Shown here: positions 50,961 through 59,697 of the stretch, piece by piece
How the letters are laid out: each line of letters starts with the position of its first letter
How positions within the stretch are numbered: the stretch's first letter is position 1
NCBI GenBank assembly: GCA_002005325.1
Contig: CP017315.1
Span: forward strand, 62,001 to 126,000
Source of the DNA: Candidatus Tokpelaia hoelldoblerii
GTDB taxonomy: Bacteria; Pseudomonadota; Alphaproteobacteria; Rhizobiales; Rhizobiaceae
DNA: 64,000 nt
Reading direction: 5' to 3'
Translations under genes and position numbers: made by a program
Notes under the pieces: generated by a model
Seen by the model: the letters and a program-made list of their open reading frames with translations, nothing else
Told to the model about the DNA's origin: nothing
Databases searched by the model: none

Positions 50961-52628
50961 TCAGGCACTTTCAGCAGCAAGTGCGGTATTGTTTTTCTGC
51001 CATTGGATAAAGGCAGTTCGCATAATGCGCAACAGCAAAAAAGCCAGCAATGCAAGGGCGATCAATGTATAAATACGGAAAACGTCATTATAGGCAAGAA
51101 TGTTGGCTTCCAGTGTCGCCTGCCGGCCAAGGATGGCAAGGCCTTCCGCCTGCAACAGTGCGGGGTCGGAAAGAATGATGTGCCAGGGCTGACCGAGTTG
51201 CACCACGCGGGCGGCGACAATCGGGTCGCTCATGACAATAGTCTGGGCAAGAATATTGGAATGGTATTTTTCGAACATGGTTTGCAGGCTGCCGAAAAAG
51301 GCCGAGCTCATCAAACCGCCGGTGTTCTGGGTGAACAGGAAAACCGCAATAAAACTCAGGATATATTGCGGCCCGCGGGTCAGCGCCATGCCCAGCCCCT
51401 TGAACATCGAAGGCGGTAAAAACAAGGCGCCGCCAAGGCCGATCATCGTCTGGCTGACATACATATTGGGCGGGCGGGTCAGATTTGTGGCATGGCTGTC
51501 AAGCCATGAACCGGTGGCGAGCAGAACAAGAGCGGCAATGTGAAAAGCGTCTTCCCGTCCGGGTTTGAGAAAGGCCGCGCAGATGAGGCCTCCGCATATG
51601 GTGCCGGCAATAACCAGCAGGTTGAGAGTATACAGTTCGCGGTTCAACAGCCCGAACAGGTTGAAGAAATTGGCGGCCAGTGTTGACTGTTCCGACAGCA
51701 GCACCCGGAAAATCATCAGCACAATGGCGATATGCAGCATTTCACGGCTGAACAGCCAGCGCAGATCAATCAGCGGATTTTTACGGTTGAGCTCAATCAG
51801 CGCCGCGGCAGCCAGACACAGTCCGGTGATCACCAGCCCTGCGCCTATCCAGCTTGCCTCACGCCACCAGTAAAGCCGCCCCACCGGCATGATGGCGGCA
51901 TTGATGCCAAGACCGGCGGCAATCAGGCTGTAGCTGACAAGGTCAAGCTTTTCGATAACCTTGGCGCGGGGTGTCGGCGTCAGGGGCAGATAAAAAATCA
52001 GCGCAAAGCCGATCAGCGCCAGCGCAATTTCCAGCGCATAGAGGCCATGAAAACCGCCGGCTTCAATCAGTGACGGGCCGACAAGACGCGCGAGCGGCAT
52101 GGAAAGGGCAACATTCATCAGGTTGAGGCTCAGGCCCGTGGTACGCTTTCTGGCCGGTACAAATGCCTCGATCATATAGAGAAAACCGAGCGAGGACATG
52201 GGTGCCGCGGCAATGCCGGCGATAAAACGGACAATCAGTGTTGTCTGCCAGTCGGTGACAGCCAGATGCAGCAGGTTGACAAGGACCATGCCGATAATTG
52301 ACAATTCGGCAAAATTGCGCAGGCCGAACCGGGTGCGGATTTTGATGAGGAAAAATGACAGGCTGACATTAGGGGCCATATAAGCGCCGATCAGCCATGT
52401 GGTTTCAAGCGTGGTTGCGTGCAGGCCGCCCTGAATCTGCGCAATATTGGCCTGCACCATATTCATGCCCAGCCCCTGTGTCCATGACAATATGGTTGCG
52501 GCAAGGATATACAGCAGGGCGCGCGGCGTCGACAGGGCAAACAGTTTGCCGCCGGGCCGATAGGGAGGGACAGGCTGGTCAGGCGGGAGAACTGCCTGAG
52601 GAGCAGAAGAATGTGCAGGGCTGTTCAT
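50961..52628 (-). CDS. emrB: DHA2-family (EmrB-like) multidrug transporter
   Basis: A 555-residue major-facilitator transporter with about 14 segments. It shows the DHA2-type start (YILAATILSWTQGLGMNMVQ), TTLETTWLIGAYMAPNVSLS, and RFIAGIAAAPMSSLGFLYMI. ATG 52628 is used, since the extra 10 residues upstream would start at TTG 52658. First gene of a two-gene pump unit, divergent from the PdhS-like kinase gene with a ~240-bp spacer; no regulator gene is adjacent. Confidence 0.87.
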   Translation of the reverse strand: MNSPAHSSAPQAVLPPDQPVPPYRPGGKLFALSTPRALLYILAATILSWTQGLGMNMVQANIAQIQGGLHATTLETTWLIGAYMAPNVSLSFFLIKIRTRFGLRNFAELSIIGMVLVNLLHLAVTDWQTTLIVRFIAGIAAAPMSSLGFLYMIEAFVPARKRTTGLSLNLMNVALSMPLARLVGPSLIEAGGFHGLYALEIALALIGFALIFYLPLTPTPRAKVIEKLDLVSYSLIAAGLGINAAIMPVGRLYWWREASWIGAGLVITGLCLAAAALIELNRKNPLIDLRWLFSREMLHIAIVLMIFRVLLSEQSTLAANFFNLFGLLNRELYTLNLLVIAGTICGGLICAAFLKPGREDAFHIAALVLLATGSWLDSHATNLTRPPNMYVSQTMIGLGGALFLPPSMFKGLGMALTRGPQYILSFIAVFLFTQNTGGLMSSAFFGSLQTMFEKYHSNILAQTIVMSDPIVAARVVQLGQPWHIILSDPALLQAEGLAILGRQATLEANILAYNDVFRIYTLIALALLAFLLLRIMRTAFIQWQKNNTALAAESA

Positions 52629-52867
52629 GATATCAGAAATCAGATTTATGATCGACAATGTCAGAAATGCGGAATAATTGTGACGTTTTTATGATACCGC
52701 CATTGCTTTCATACAGGCATGAAAAGACAGGCTGCTGATTTTATCAACACGCTGTGCTGTTTTTGGCTCCCCCGATTGCGCCACCCGTGTTAAGTCTTTG
52801 ACTATAGGCCGAAATACAGTATATCATGGCGATAACCTTATGGTCGTGCAGACAGACAGGATAAAGA

Positions 52868-55144
52868 ATGGCCGCCCCGCATACATTTCTGGATATTCTG
52901 GCGAATCCGCAAGTGCGTGATGCCTATCTTGCCGGACGGATTACGCTTGTTTTTTCCAATGATCTTGCAACCATTCTCTGGGCCAATGGCGCGGGCGCGC
53001 GGTTTATGGGCTTTGCCACGGTTGCCGATTCCATCAATGTCGCCAGCGGGTTTGAACCGGCTATATGTGCGGAAGTCGAGGCAGGGCTTCAGCATGGGGC
53101 GCCGGTGCGGATCAGCGGCCGGCCCTGGGGCGGGGAGTTTCTGGTCAATACCATTATCATCGGACAGTTGGGGCCGGTGGTGTTTCTGCGCTCGGTCGGC
53201 GCTGCGCAGGGCGGCAGCGGTGTTGACCTGACGGAAGGCCTGAGCGATGAAACGACAGAGGCCGCCGTGCTCGATCTTTCCGGTCAGGCTGTCCGGTCTT
53301 CCGCCGGTTTTGATCCCGACTGGTTTGATACCGGCGAATTGGCTGCCCTGTTGCGTGAAGCCCATGCCGATGGCGGGGTGAAAAAACGTTTTCTGGCTAA
53401 AAACAGCGCTATTGCGGTCGGTGTGTTGCGTTTGAGCGCGGCGCCTGCCCTGTTTTTGCTGATTGCCGCCCGCCCCGAGGCTGTTGACGAACAATCGCGG
53501 ACCATAAGGGAAAACAGCCTGACCCGGCAGGAGCGTGAGGCGTTTTCGGCGATTGCCCGCCATTTGCAGGCGGATATATTTGCCGCTGTGCCGCCGGCTG
53601 GCAAGGAAGAAGCGCCGTCTGTTTCTGCTGCTGTTTCCTCTCCCGCATTGCAGCATATCGCGGCGCGTCTTGACGAGCAGGGTGCGCCGGGCCCGGGTAT
53701 GCCGCTTTTGCTGGCGCAATTGCCGCTGCCTGTGCTGATTTACCGTGAGGATGAAGTGCTGTTTGCCAATCAGGCGTTTCTGACATTGACCGGCTATGAA
53801 ACGGTCGAGGCTTTTTGTCAGGTGGCAAGGCCGGCAGCACAGATGCAGCAATGGAGTATGCTGAACGAGATTACCACACCGGCCGGTATTGCCATGCCGG
53901 TCAGTGTGCAAAGACAGTCTGTCATCTGGCAGGATGGCCATAGCGCCATGATGGGCTCGTTTATTTCCTCTGTTGCCGCTGAAGGGCCGGCGAGGGTTGC
54001 AAAGGCCGGGCGCGATACGGCTGAAGCTGAAATGCTGAAAGACCGCACAATCGAACTCTCTGCTTTGCTCAATATGATTTCTGACGGGGTGTTTGTTCTT
54101 GACAGCAGCGGCGTTGTCGCTTCTGTCAATGAAACCGCCTGCCGGATGTTCGGCTTTGCCGGCAGCGCCATGCGCGGGCAGCCGTTCCGCCGTTATTTTG
54201 CCGATCAGGACGCTGAAGTTATCGCGCGGGCCCTGGCCACGGCAAAGGTCAATAACCGGCGCCTTGCTACCGATGCCGGGCAGGAGGTGGATGGGGTTAC
54301 CGCTGACGGCAAGCGGCTGAAACTGCATATCCGTCTGGGCCAGATGGAAAAGGGGGAAGGGTATTTTCTGCTGGTTCGCGACCTGACGCCTGTTCATAAT
54401 GCCGTATCCGGCCTGTTGCGCGAGCGTTATCAGGCGGAGGAAGATTCATGGCGCAAATCCCGCTGCCTTGCTCTTGTCAGTGAAGAGGTTGGCCCCTCCC
54501 TCAATGCGATTGTCAAACTGTCACAAATCATGCTGGCGGAAAAACACGGGGCTTTTGCCAATGAGCATTACCGCAAGTTTGTGCAGGATATCCTGCGGGC
54601 GGGCCAGCATATCACTGCGCGGATGAATGACGTGCAGCAGGTGCTGAAAAAGGAAGAGGCGGCGCGTGAACCGGATATCAGGCCGGTTTCGCTGGTGAAT
54701 GTGTTGAACGGGGTTCTGGGGCAGATGATGCCGCAGGCCAATGCCAACCGCATTATCATCCGCTCCGGCCTTGCGGCGGATTTGCCGGCGGTTGCGATTG
54801 AACAGCAGGCGCTCAAACAGGTTTTTGTCAATCTTTTGTCCAATGCCATCCGCTTTACCCCGCAGGGCGGCCAGATTGTCATTTCCGCCTATCATCAGGC
54901 GGAGGCTGTGCTGCTGCGTATTCGTGATACCGGTATCGGCATGACAGCGGATGAAATCAGCAGGTTGATGCAGTTTGACGCGGCGGCGGCAGGACAGGGC
55001 GCTTCCGGTTCCGGCCTGCAACGCACGAAAGCGCTGGCGGCGGCCAATCAGACCCGTTTTGTCCTGCATTCCGAACCTGGCAAGGGCACTGTAGCGGAAC
55101 TGGTATTTCGTGTGGCGCAAAAAGCGCAGGTGGCGGCATCGTGA
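52868..55144 (+). CDS. PdhS-like sensor histidine kinase with degenerate H-box
   Basis: A 758-residue cytosolic protein without membrane segments. PAS-like domains lie near residues 285-370 (LPVLIYREDEVLFANQAFLT) and 395-510 (LLNMISDGVFVLDSSGVVAS), followed by a HisKA-like helix pair and a HATPase domain with VFVNLLSNAIRFTP (N box), RDTGIGMTADEI (G1) and SGSGLQRTKALA (G2). The overall layout matches the PdhS/DivJ/PleC group that controls CtrA and division. The H-box reads VSEEVGPSLNAI where relatives have SHE-I-R-TPLNAI: the phospho-acceptor His is Glu539. It is probably a pseudokinase, phosphatase-only or scaffold. Confidence 0.85.
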   Translation: MAAPHTFLDILANPQVRDAYLAGRITLVFSNDLATILWANGAGARFMGFATVADSINVASGFEPAICAEVEAGLQHGAPVRISGRPWGGEFLVNTIIIGQLGPVVFLRSVGAAQGGSGVDLTEGLSDETTEAAVLDLSGQAVRSSAGFDPDWFDTGELAALLREAHADGGVKKRFLAKNSAIAVGVLRLSAAPALFLLIAARPEAVDEQSRTIRENSLTRQEREAFSAIARHLQADIFAAVPPAGKEEAPSVSAAVSSPALQHIAARLDEQGAPGPGMPLLLAQLPLPVLIYREDEVLFANQAFLTLTGYETVEAFCQVARPAAQMQQWSMLNEITTPAGIAMPVSVQRQSVIWQDGHSAMMGSFISSVAAEGPARVAKAGRDTAEAEMLKDRTIELSALLNMISDGVFVLDSSGVVASVNETACRMFGFAGSAMRGQPFRRYFADQDAEVIARALATAKVNNRRLATDAGQEVDGVTADGKRLKLHIRLGQMEKGEGYFLLVRDLTPVHNAVSGLLRERYQAEEDSWRKSRCLALVSEEVGPSLNAIVKLSQIMLAEKHGAFANEHYRKFVQDILRAGQHITARMNDVQQVLKKEEAAREPDIRPVSLVNVLNGVLGQMMPQANANRIIIRSGLAADLPAVAIEQQALKQVFVNLLSNAIRFTPQGGQIVISAYHQAEAVLLRIRDTGIGMTADEISRLMQFDAAAAGQGASGSGLQRTKALAAANQTRFVLHSEPGKGTVAELVFRVAQKAQVAAS

Positions 55145-55196
55145 AAAATAAGCCGCGGGGGGAGAGTGAAGGCAGCAAAATCGGGGAGACAACTCT

Positions 55197-56396
55197 ATGA
55201 GCCGGAAAATATCAGCATCGTATCCTTTTGATGAAACCATAGACCGCACCTGTTCCAATTCTCTGAAATGGGTATATGGGAAAAAAAGGCTGCAACCGCG
55301 GCAGGCGGCGGCTGATCCGCTGCCGATGTGGGTGGCGGATATGGATTTTCGTGTTGCCCCGGTGATTGAGGAGTCCATGGCGCGGCTGCTGCGCCATGGC
55401 GTTTTCGGCTATGGTGGCGTGCCGGATTCCTATATCGAGGCGGTGACGGCATGGCAGGAAAAGCGCCATGGCTGGCAGGCCGCGCCGGAGAGCCTTGTTC
55501 TCAGCCCCGGCGTTGTCGTCATGCTGAACATGATTGTGCAGGCGCTGACAAAACCCGGTGACAGTGTGCTGGTTCAGCCGCCGGTGTATCTGCATTTTCA
55601 TGAGGATGTCATCAATAATGGCCGCCGGATAGCCTGGGCGCCGTTGCGGCTGGAAGATGACCGCTATGTTTTTGATGCAGGCCTGTTTGAACAGGCGATC
55701 ACCGCGGATACGCGGCTGTTTATCCTGTGCAACCCGCATAATCCGACCGGCAATGTCTGGTCGCGGGAGGATTTGCAACATATGGGCGATATCTGCCGCC
55801 GGCATAATGTGCTTGTCGTGTCGGATGAAATCCATGCTGACTTTGTCACCAACCCGGCCTGCAAGCATATTCCCTTTGCCTCGCTTGGTGAAGATTATGC
55901 GCAAAATTCCATCATCTGCACTTCGGCTGGCAAAGCTTTCAACATTGCCGGTCTGCAATGCTCGAATCATTTTATTGCCGACAGGACATTGCGCGGCACA
56001 ATAACCCGCCATCTGGCGCAATGTGGCCTGACCGCGGTGAATGTCATGGGGATGACGGCAACAGAAGCCGCCTACAGGGAAGGCGAAGGCTGGCTTGAGG
56101 CTTTTCTGGCGCATATTCGCCGCAATCAGGAATTTTTTGCCACCGCCATCAATCAGGCTGGCTTGCCGATGCGGGTTCTGCCAATGGATTCGCTCTATCT
56201 GGCATGGCTGGATTGCCGGCAGATGGGGCTTGAAGCGGCGAAACTCAACGATTTTATGCTGACAAAGGCTAGGCTGTGGCTTGATGACGGGCGGAAATTC
56301 GGACGTGCCGGGCATGGCTTCATGCGCATCAATCTCGCCTGCACCCGCAAAATAGCGGAAGAGGCCGTCACCCGCCTGCAAGCTGCCTTGTCATAA
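55197..56396 (+). CDS. patB: PatB/MalY-type PLP-dependent C-S lyase
   Basis: A 399-residue fold-type I aminotransferase-like enzyme. Family features are DPLPMWVADMDFRVAPVIEE, the CNPHNPTGNVW loop, VVSDEIHADF and the PLP Lys in TSAGKAFNIAGLQ. These cleave cystathionine or other cysteine conjugates. ATG 55197 with GGGGAGA ahead, 52 nt after the kinase gene, so co-transcription is possible. Convergent with mscL. Confidence 0.9.
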   Translation: MSRKISASYPFDETIDRTCSNSLKWVYGKKRLQPRQAAADPLPMWVADMDFRVAPVIEESMARLLRHGVFGYGGVPDSYIEAVTAWQEKRHGWQAAPESLVLSPGVVVMLNMIVQALTKPGDSVLVQPPVYLHFHEDVINNGRRIAWAPLRLEDDRYVFDAGLFEQAITADTRLFILCNPHNPTGNVWSREDLQHMGDICRRHNVLVVSDEIHADFVTNPACKHIPFASLGEDYAQNSIICTSAGKAFNIAGLQCSNHFIADRTLRGTITRHLAQCGLTAVNVMGMTATEAAYREGEGWLEAFLAHIRRNQEFFATAINQAGLPMRVLPMDSLYLAWLDCRQMGLEAAKLNDFMLTKARLWLDDGRKFGRAGHGFMRINLACTRKIAEEAVTRLQAALS

Positions 56397-56422
56397 AGTG
56401 ATGATGTGAACCGGCCGGAAGC

Positions 56423-56839
56423 TCAGCGTTTTTTCCTGGCCAGCAGATCGCGGATTTCGGTCAGCAGCTGTTCATCACGCGGGATGATTTTCGGGTCAGG
56501 AGCTTTTTCCTGCTTGCGCTTCAGGCTGTTCAATGCCTTTACGACAAGAAACAGGACCCAGGCGATAATCAGAAAATTGATCAGCAGGGTGATGAAATTG
56601 CCGTAAGCCAGCGTTGCCCCTGCTTCACGCGCGGCGGTAAGCGTGCTTTTCGGATCGCCGGAGAACTGGATAAACTTGTTGGAAAAATCTATGCCGCCGG
56701 TGATAAAGCCGATGACCGGCATCAGCAAATCATTGACAATGGAATTGACAAGGCCGCCGAAAGCGCCGCCGATGATAACACCGATGGCCAGATCAACCAT
56801 ATTGCCTTTGAGGGCAAATTCTTTAAATTCTTTTAGCAT
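56423..56839 (-). CDS. mscL: Large-conductance mechanosensitive channel
   Basis: A 138-residue pentameric channel that opens on hypo-osmotic shock. It starts MLKEFKEFALKGNMVDLAIG, with the pore helix GVIIGGAFGGLVNSIVNDLL and the second helix FLIIAWVLFLVVKALNSL, and ends in the charged bundle EQLLTEIRDLLARKKR. ATG 56839 follows GGAGA by 8 nt. Confidence 0.95.
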   Translation of the reverse strand: MLKEFKEFALKGNMVDLAIGVIIGGAFGGLVNSIVNDLLMPVIGFITGGIDFSNKFIQFSGDPKSTLTAAREAGATLAYGNFITLLINFLIIAWVLFLVVKALNSLKRKQEKAPDPKIIPRDEQLLTEIRDLLARKKR

Positions 56840-57007
56840 ACACAATGTCTCCGTTTAAGAGGTGCGGGGAAATCCGGCACTTTGCCTTGAGATATAGCAC
56901 TTTTCATTGAAAAAGCAGACGAAATCCTGCGTTTTACGGTTCCCTGTAAACAGGAAATGCTTTATGAAAGATACAAGAAGCAAGAGTTCTTCATGAACAG
57001 GGCTGTC

Positions 57008-57349
57008 ATGCGTTTCATTTACAAGATTGTTTCCTGCTCCCTCTGGCAGGAGGCTTGCAAAAACGGCGTGTTTACCGGTGCGCCGGTGGACAGAACTTCC
57101 GGGTTTATCCATTTTTCCGCCGCGGATCAGGTGGCGGAAACTGCCAACAAACATTTCCGCGGCGAACAGGATTTGCTGCTGTTGCGGGTCGAGGCGGCAA
57201 AACTGGGACACGCTTTGCGCTATGAGGTATCACGCGGCGGCGCGTTGTTTCCCCATCTTTATGGCGATTTGCCGGTGGAAACGGTGGAAAGTGTGCGGGC
57301 TTTTCAAGCTGGCGCCCAAGGCGTTTTTTCTTTTTCGGAGACAGAATAA
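57008..57349 (+). CDS. DUF952 family protein
   Basis: A 113-residue protein of the DUF952 family: MRFIYKIVSCSLWQEA, FTGAPVDRTSGFIHFSAADQ, SRGGALFPHLYGDLP. The family has a fold related to ADP-ribosyl-binding enzymes but no proven activity. ATG 57008 fits homologues and has AGGG 5 nt ahead; ATG 56993 in frame is possible. Its stop overlaps the pyrD start (TAATG), the usual pairing in this order. Confidence 0.82.
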   Translation: MRFIYKIVSCSLWQEACKNGVFTGAPVDRTSGFIHFSAADQVAETANKHFRGEQDLLLLRVEAAKLGHALRYEVSRGGALFPHLYGDLPVETVESVRAFQAGAQGVFSFSETE

Positions 57350-58440
57350 TGGTGTTACTGTGGCGTTTAAGCCGCCCTTTTGTCTTTCTGCTGCCGCCGG
57401 AACAGGCGCATGGCCTGGCGATAACAGCGCTGCGCAGCGGACTGGTGCGGGGGCGGCCGGTTGAGGATGCGGTTCTGCGGGTTTGTGTTGCCGGTCTGGA
57501 TTTTGCCAATCCGCTGGGCATGGCTGCCGGGTTTGACAAGGATGCGCTGGTGCCGGACGCGCTGTTAAATCTGGGTTTTGGCTTCAGCGAAGTGGGAACG
57601 CTCACGCCCTTGCCGCAGGCTGGCAATCCGCGCCCGCGCCTGTTCCGGCTGAGCGCCGACAAGGCTGTTATCAACCGCATGGGCTTTAACAATCAGGGGC
57701 ATGAAGCGGCTTACAGACGCCTTGCCGCCCGCAAACGGCGGGGGATTATCGGGATCAATATCGGGGCGAACAAGGAATCCGCCAACCGGATCGGCGATTA
57801 TGTGCGGGGGATTGAGCAGTTTTATCCGGTGGCGGATTATTTCACCGTCAATATCTCTTCGCCCAACACGCCGGGCTTGCGCAATTTGCAGGCGCGGGAC
57901 AGCCTGCGTGAATTGCTGGACGCCGTGCTTGGCGCGCGCGCCGCCTGCCAGGAAAAGACACAGCGCCGTTGTCCGGTATTTTTGAAAATCTCCCCGGATT
58001 TGAGCGAGGAAGGGCTGGATGACATTGCGGATGTGGTTTTATCAGGGACGCTGGACGGTCTGATTGTTTCCAATACCACCTTGTCACGTGCGGGTTTGCG
58101 TGACAGGCAGGCTGGAGAGGCCGGCGGGCTGTCCGGTGTGCCGCTGTTTGAGCGCTCAACCATTGTGCTGGCGAAAATGCGCCAGCGTCTGGGTGTGCAG
58201 TTTCCGCTGATCGGCGTTGGCGGACTGCATGATGCTGCCAGTGCGCTGGAAAAAATCAGGGCGGGGGCGGATCTGTTGCAGCTCTACAGCGCTCTTGTGT
58301 ATCAGGGGGTGGGGATCGCCAATGCCATATTGCGTGGCCTTGTCACCATGTGCCGCAATGACGGGGTGGGAAATATTGGGGAATACCGTGACAGCACCAC
58401 ACAGCAGTGGGCGGCGCGCCCTCTTTTGGCAGAAAAATAA
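57349..58440 (+). CDS. pyrD: Dihydroorotate dehydrogenase, class 2
   Basis: A 363-residue quinone-linked membrane enzyme of pyrimidine synthesis. The N-terminal helix (FVFLLPPEQAHGLAITAL) docks at the membrane. Core: NPLGMAAGFDKDALVPDALL, the FMN site VGTLTPLPQAGNPRPRLFRL, the catalytic Ser in VNISSPNTPGLRNLQ, and VGGLHDAASALEKIRAGADL. Length is normal. Coupled to the DUF952 gene. Confidence 0.95.
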   Translation: MVLLWRLSRPFVFLLPPEQAHGLAITALRSGLVRGRPVEDAVLRVCVAGLDFANPLGMAAGFDKDALVPDALLNLGFGFSEVGTLTPLPQAGNPRPRLFRLSADKAVINRMGFNNQGHEAAYRRLAARKRRGIIGINIGANKESANRIGDYVRGIEQFYPVADYFTVNISSPNTPGLRNLQARDSLRELLDAVLGARAACQEKTQRRCPVFLKISPDLSEEGLDDIADVVLSGTLDGLIVSNTTLSRAGLRDRQAGEAGGLSGVPLFERSTIVLAKMRQRLGVQFPLIGVGGLHDAASALEKIRAGADLLQLYSALVYQGVGIANAILRGLVTMCRNDGVGNIGEYRDSTTQQWAARPLLAEK

Positions 58441-58492
58441 CAGGAATTGCCATGACCCTCTTGCAAAAGGCGGTGATTCTCCGTATATCGCA

Positions 58493-58515
58493 AAAGTACG
58501 CAGTGTGCGTACTTT
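58493..58515 (+). terminator. Perfect hairpin between pyrD and tRNA-His
   Basis: AAAGTACGCA (58493-58502) and TGCGTACTTT (58506-58515) pair fully around a GTG loop, ending 5 nt before the tRNA. It may end the pyrD message or set the tRNA 5' processing context. No T run follows. Confidence 0.45.
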
Positions 58516-58520
58516 GGAAC

Positions 58521-58597
58521 GCGGTTGTAGCTCAGTTGGTTAGAGCGCAGGTTTGTGGCACCTGAGGTCAGTGGTTCGACCCCACTCAACCGTACCA
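58521..58597 (+). tRNA. tRNA-His (anticodon GTG), CCA encoded
   Basis: A full cloverleaf: acceptor GCGGTTG with CAACCGT, D arm with GCTC/GAGC, anticodon stem CAGGT/ACCTG with loop TTGTGGC, T arm GTGGTTCGACCCCAC, discriminator A, CCA. The first pair is G-U, there is no extra G(-1) and position 73 is A, as known for the alphaproteobacterial subset with a matching HisRS. A T-rich stretch (CTCTTTTTCTT) follows as terminator. Confidence 0.95.
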
Positions 58598-58638
58598 TCC
58601 CTCTTTTTCTTATATGCGGCAGCAGTTGTGCTGAAATC

Positions 58639-59613
58639 TCAGGGGGCGGTAAACAGCTGCTCCAGCTCTTTGCGCCGGTCATTCACCAGCCAGCCATAGT
58701 AATTTTCCTGCGGCAGCACAAGCGCCAGCCCTTGCGCTTTGCGTGTCCTGTTTTGTGCGGCAAGGGCGCGGGCGCGCGTTTGCGCACCGCCAAGATTATA
58801 AAGCGTTGCGGTTATCCCGGGATTTTGTGAAATATCCATATCGGCAATCTGGCGGTAGGTATCAATATCGCTGCGGATGATCGCTGCAATATAGGCAATC
58901 GTCTTGTCGGGGTCCATGATGGTGCGGTAAAGGCCAGCGCCATTGCCCGCGCTTAATTTCGGCAGGCCGGAGCGGGCATTGACCAGATCGGAAACCTTCA
59001 GCGCGGTCAGCGGGTTGATCTGCCCGAGGCCGAAAGTCTGGCCGGCATAAAACGGCTGAAAGAAAACAGCGCTGAAACGGTTGTCCGGCCATGCCTGGCC
59101 GTCAACGGTTTTACCGCGGAACGCACTGTCCCAGACCATTTCACGGCATGTCCACAGGGCATAACTGTCACCCAGGTTCTGACAGGCGGCAAATTGCTGA
59201 CGGGTGACAAATTCCAGCACGGCTTCACCCTTGTAAGAAAAGCGGACCTGTTCCCGCGCCCAGGAAATGCCCTTGATATAATAGGTCTGCAAGGTGTCGT
59301 GCGCGCTGACATTATAGGTATGTTCGCCGACAATGGCGGCGGCGATATGCACCGGCGCGATATCATAAGTTGCCGCAGCCTTGCGGATTTTCTGCTGCAA
59401 CTGTGTATCTTTCTGCAACAGGGTATAGATTTTGCGGTATTTTTCGGCATAGTCCGTGCCCGATATACGGGTGCGTCTGGCTGAAGCGGCAGGAATGGGC
59501 GGCTGTTTGCCGTTGCGGTTACCTTGCGGCACCAGCGTGGCGGCAATGGTTGAGGCAAGGCCGGCACTTGTCAGCAGCGTCAAAACCATCAAAAAATATG
59601 CTGTGCGTCTTAA
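58639..59613 (-). CDS. DUF1402 family exported protein
   Basis: A 324-residue protein with a signal peptide or anchor (YFLMVLTLLTSAGLASTIAA). It carries AAAIVGEHTYNVSAHDTL, with a Glu in the position expected in lysozyme-like folds, and QTFGLGQINPLTALKVSDL. These are features of DUF1402, a family found almost only in Hyphomicrobiales and related to lytic transglycosylases by fold. A cell-wall role is likely but untested. ATG 59613 has CAGGA ahead; the frame extends upstream to 59667. Confidence 0.8.
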   Translation of the reverse strand, partial: LRRTAYFLMVLTLLTSAGLASTIAATLVPQGNRNGKQPPIPAASARRTRISGTDYAEKYRKIYTLLQKDTQLQQKIRKAAATYDIAPVHIAAAIVGEHTYNVSAHDTLQTYYIKGISWAREQVRFSYKGEAVLEFVTRQQFAACQNLGDSYALWTCREMVWDSAFRGKTVDGQAWPDNRFSAVFFQPFYAGQTFGLGQINPLTALKVSDLVNARSGLPKLSAGNGAGLYRTIMDPDKTIAYIAAIIRSDIDTYRQIADMDISQNPGITATLYNLGGAQTRARALAAQNRTRKAQGLALVLPQENYYGWLVNDRRKELEQLFTAP

Positions 59614-59697
59614 CATTGCTGCCTGATCCTGCTGATTGCCTATTTTTCGCTGGTATAAGCATATCACTGTTGTGATGCAAGGTTTATTCCTGTTGTC

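Noticed and set aside
52838..54397. 519-codon open frame on the minus strand
   Set aside because: Fully antisense to the PdhS-like kinase gene; composition is Arg/His-rich and no family is recognisable.
55212..56381. 389-codon open frame on the minus strand
   Set aside because: Antisense to patB; product lacks any domain.
58521..58597. tRNA-His as the integration site of the phage-derived island
   Set aside because: It is almost 40 kb away, the tRNA is complete and I saw no repeat of its 3' end near the island borders.
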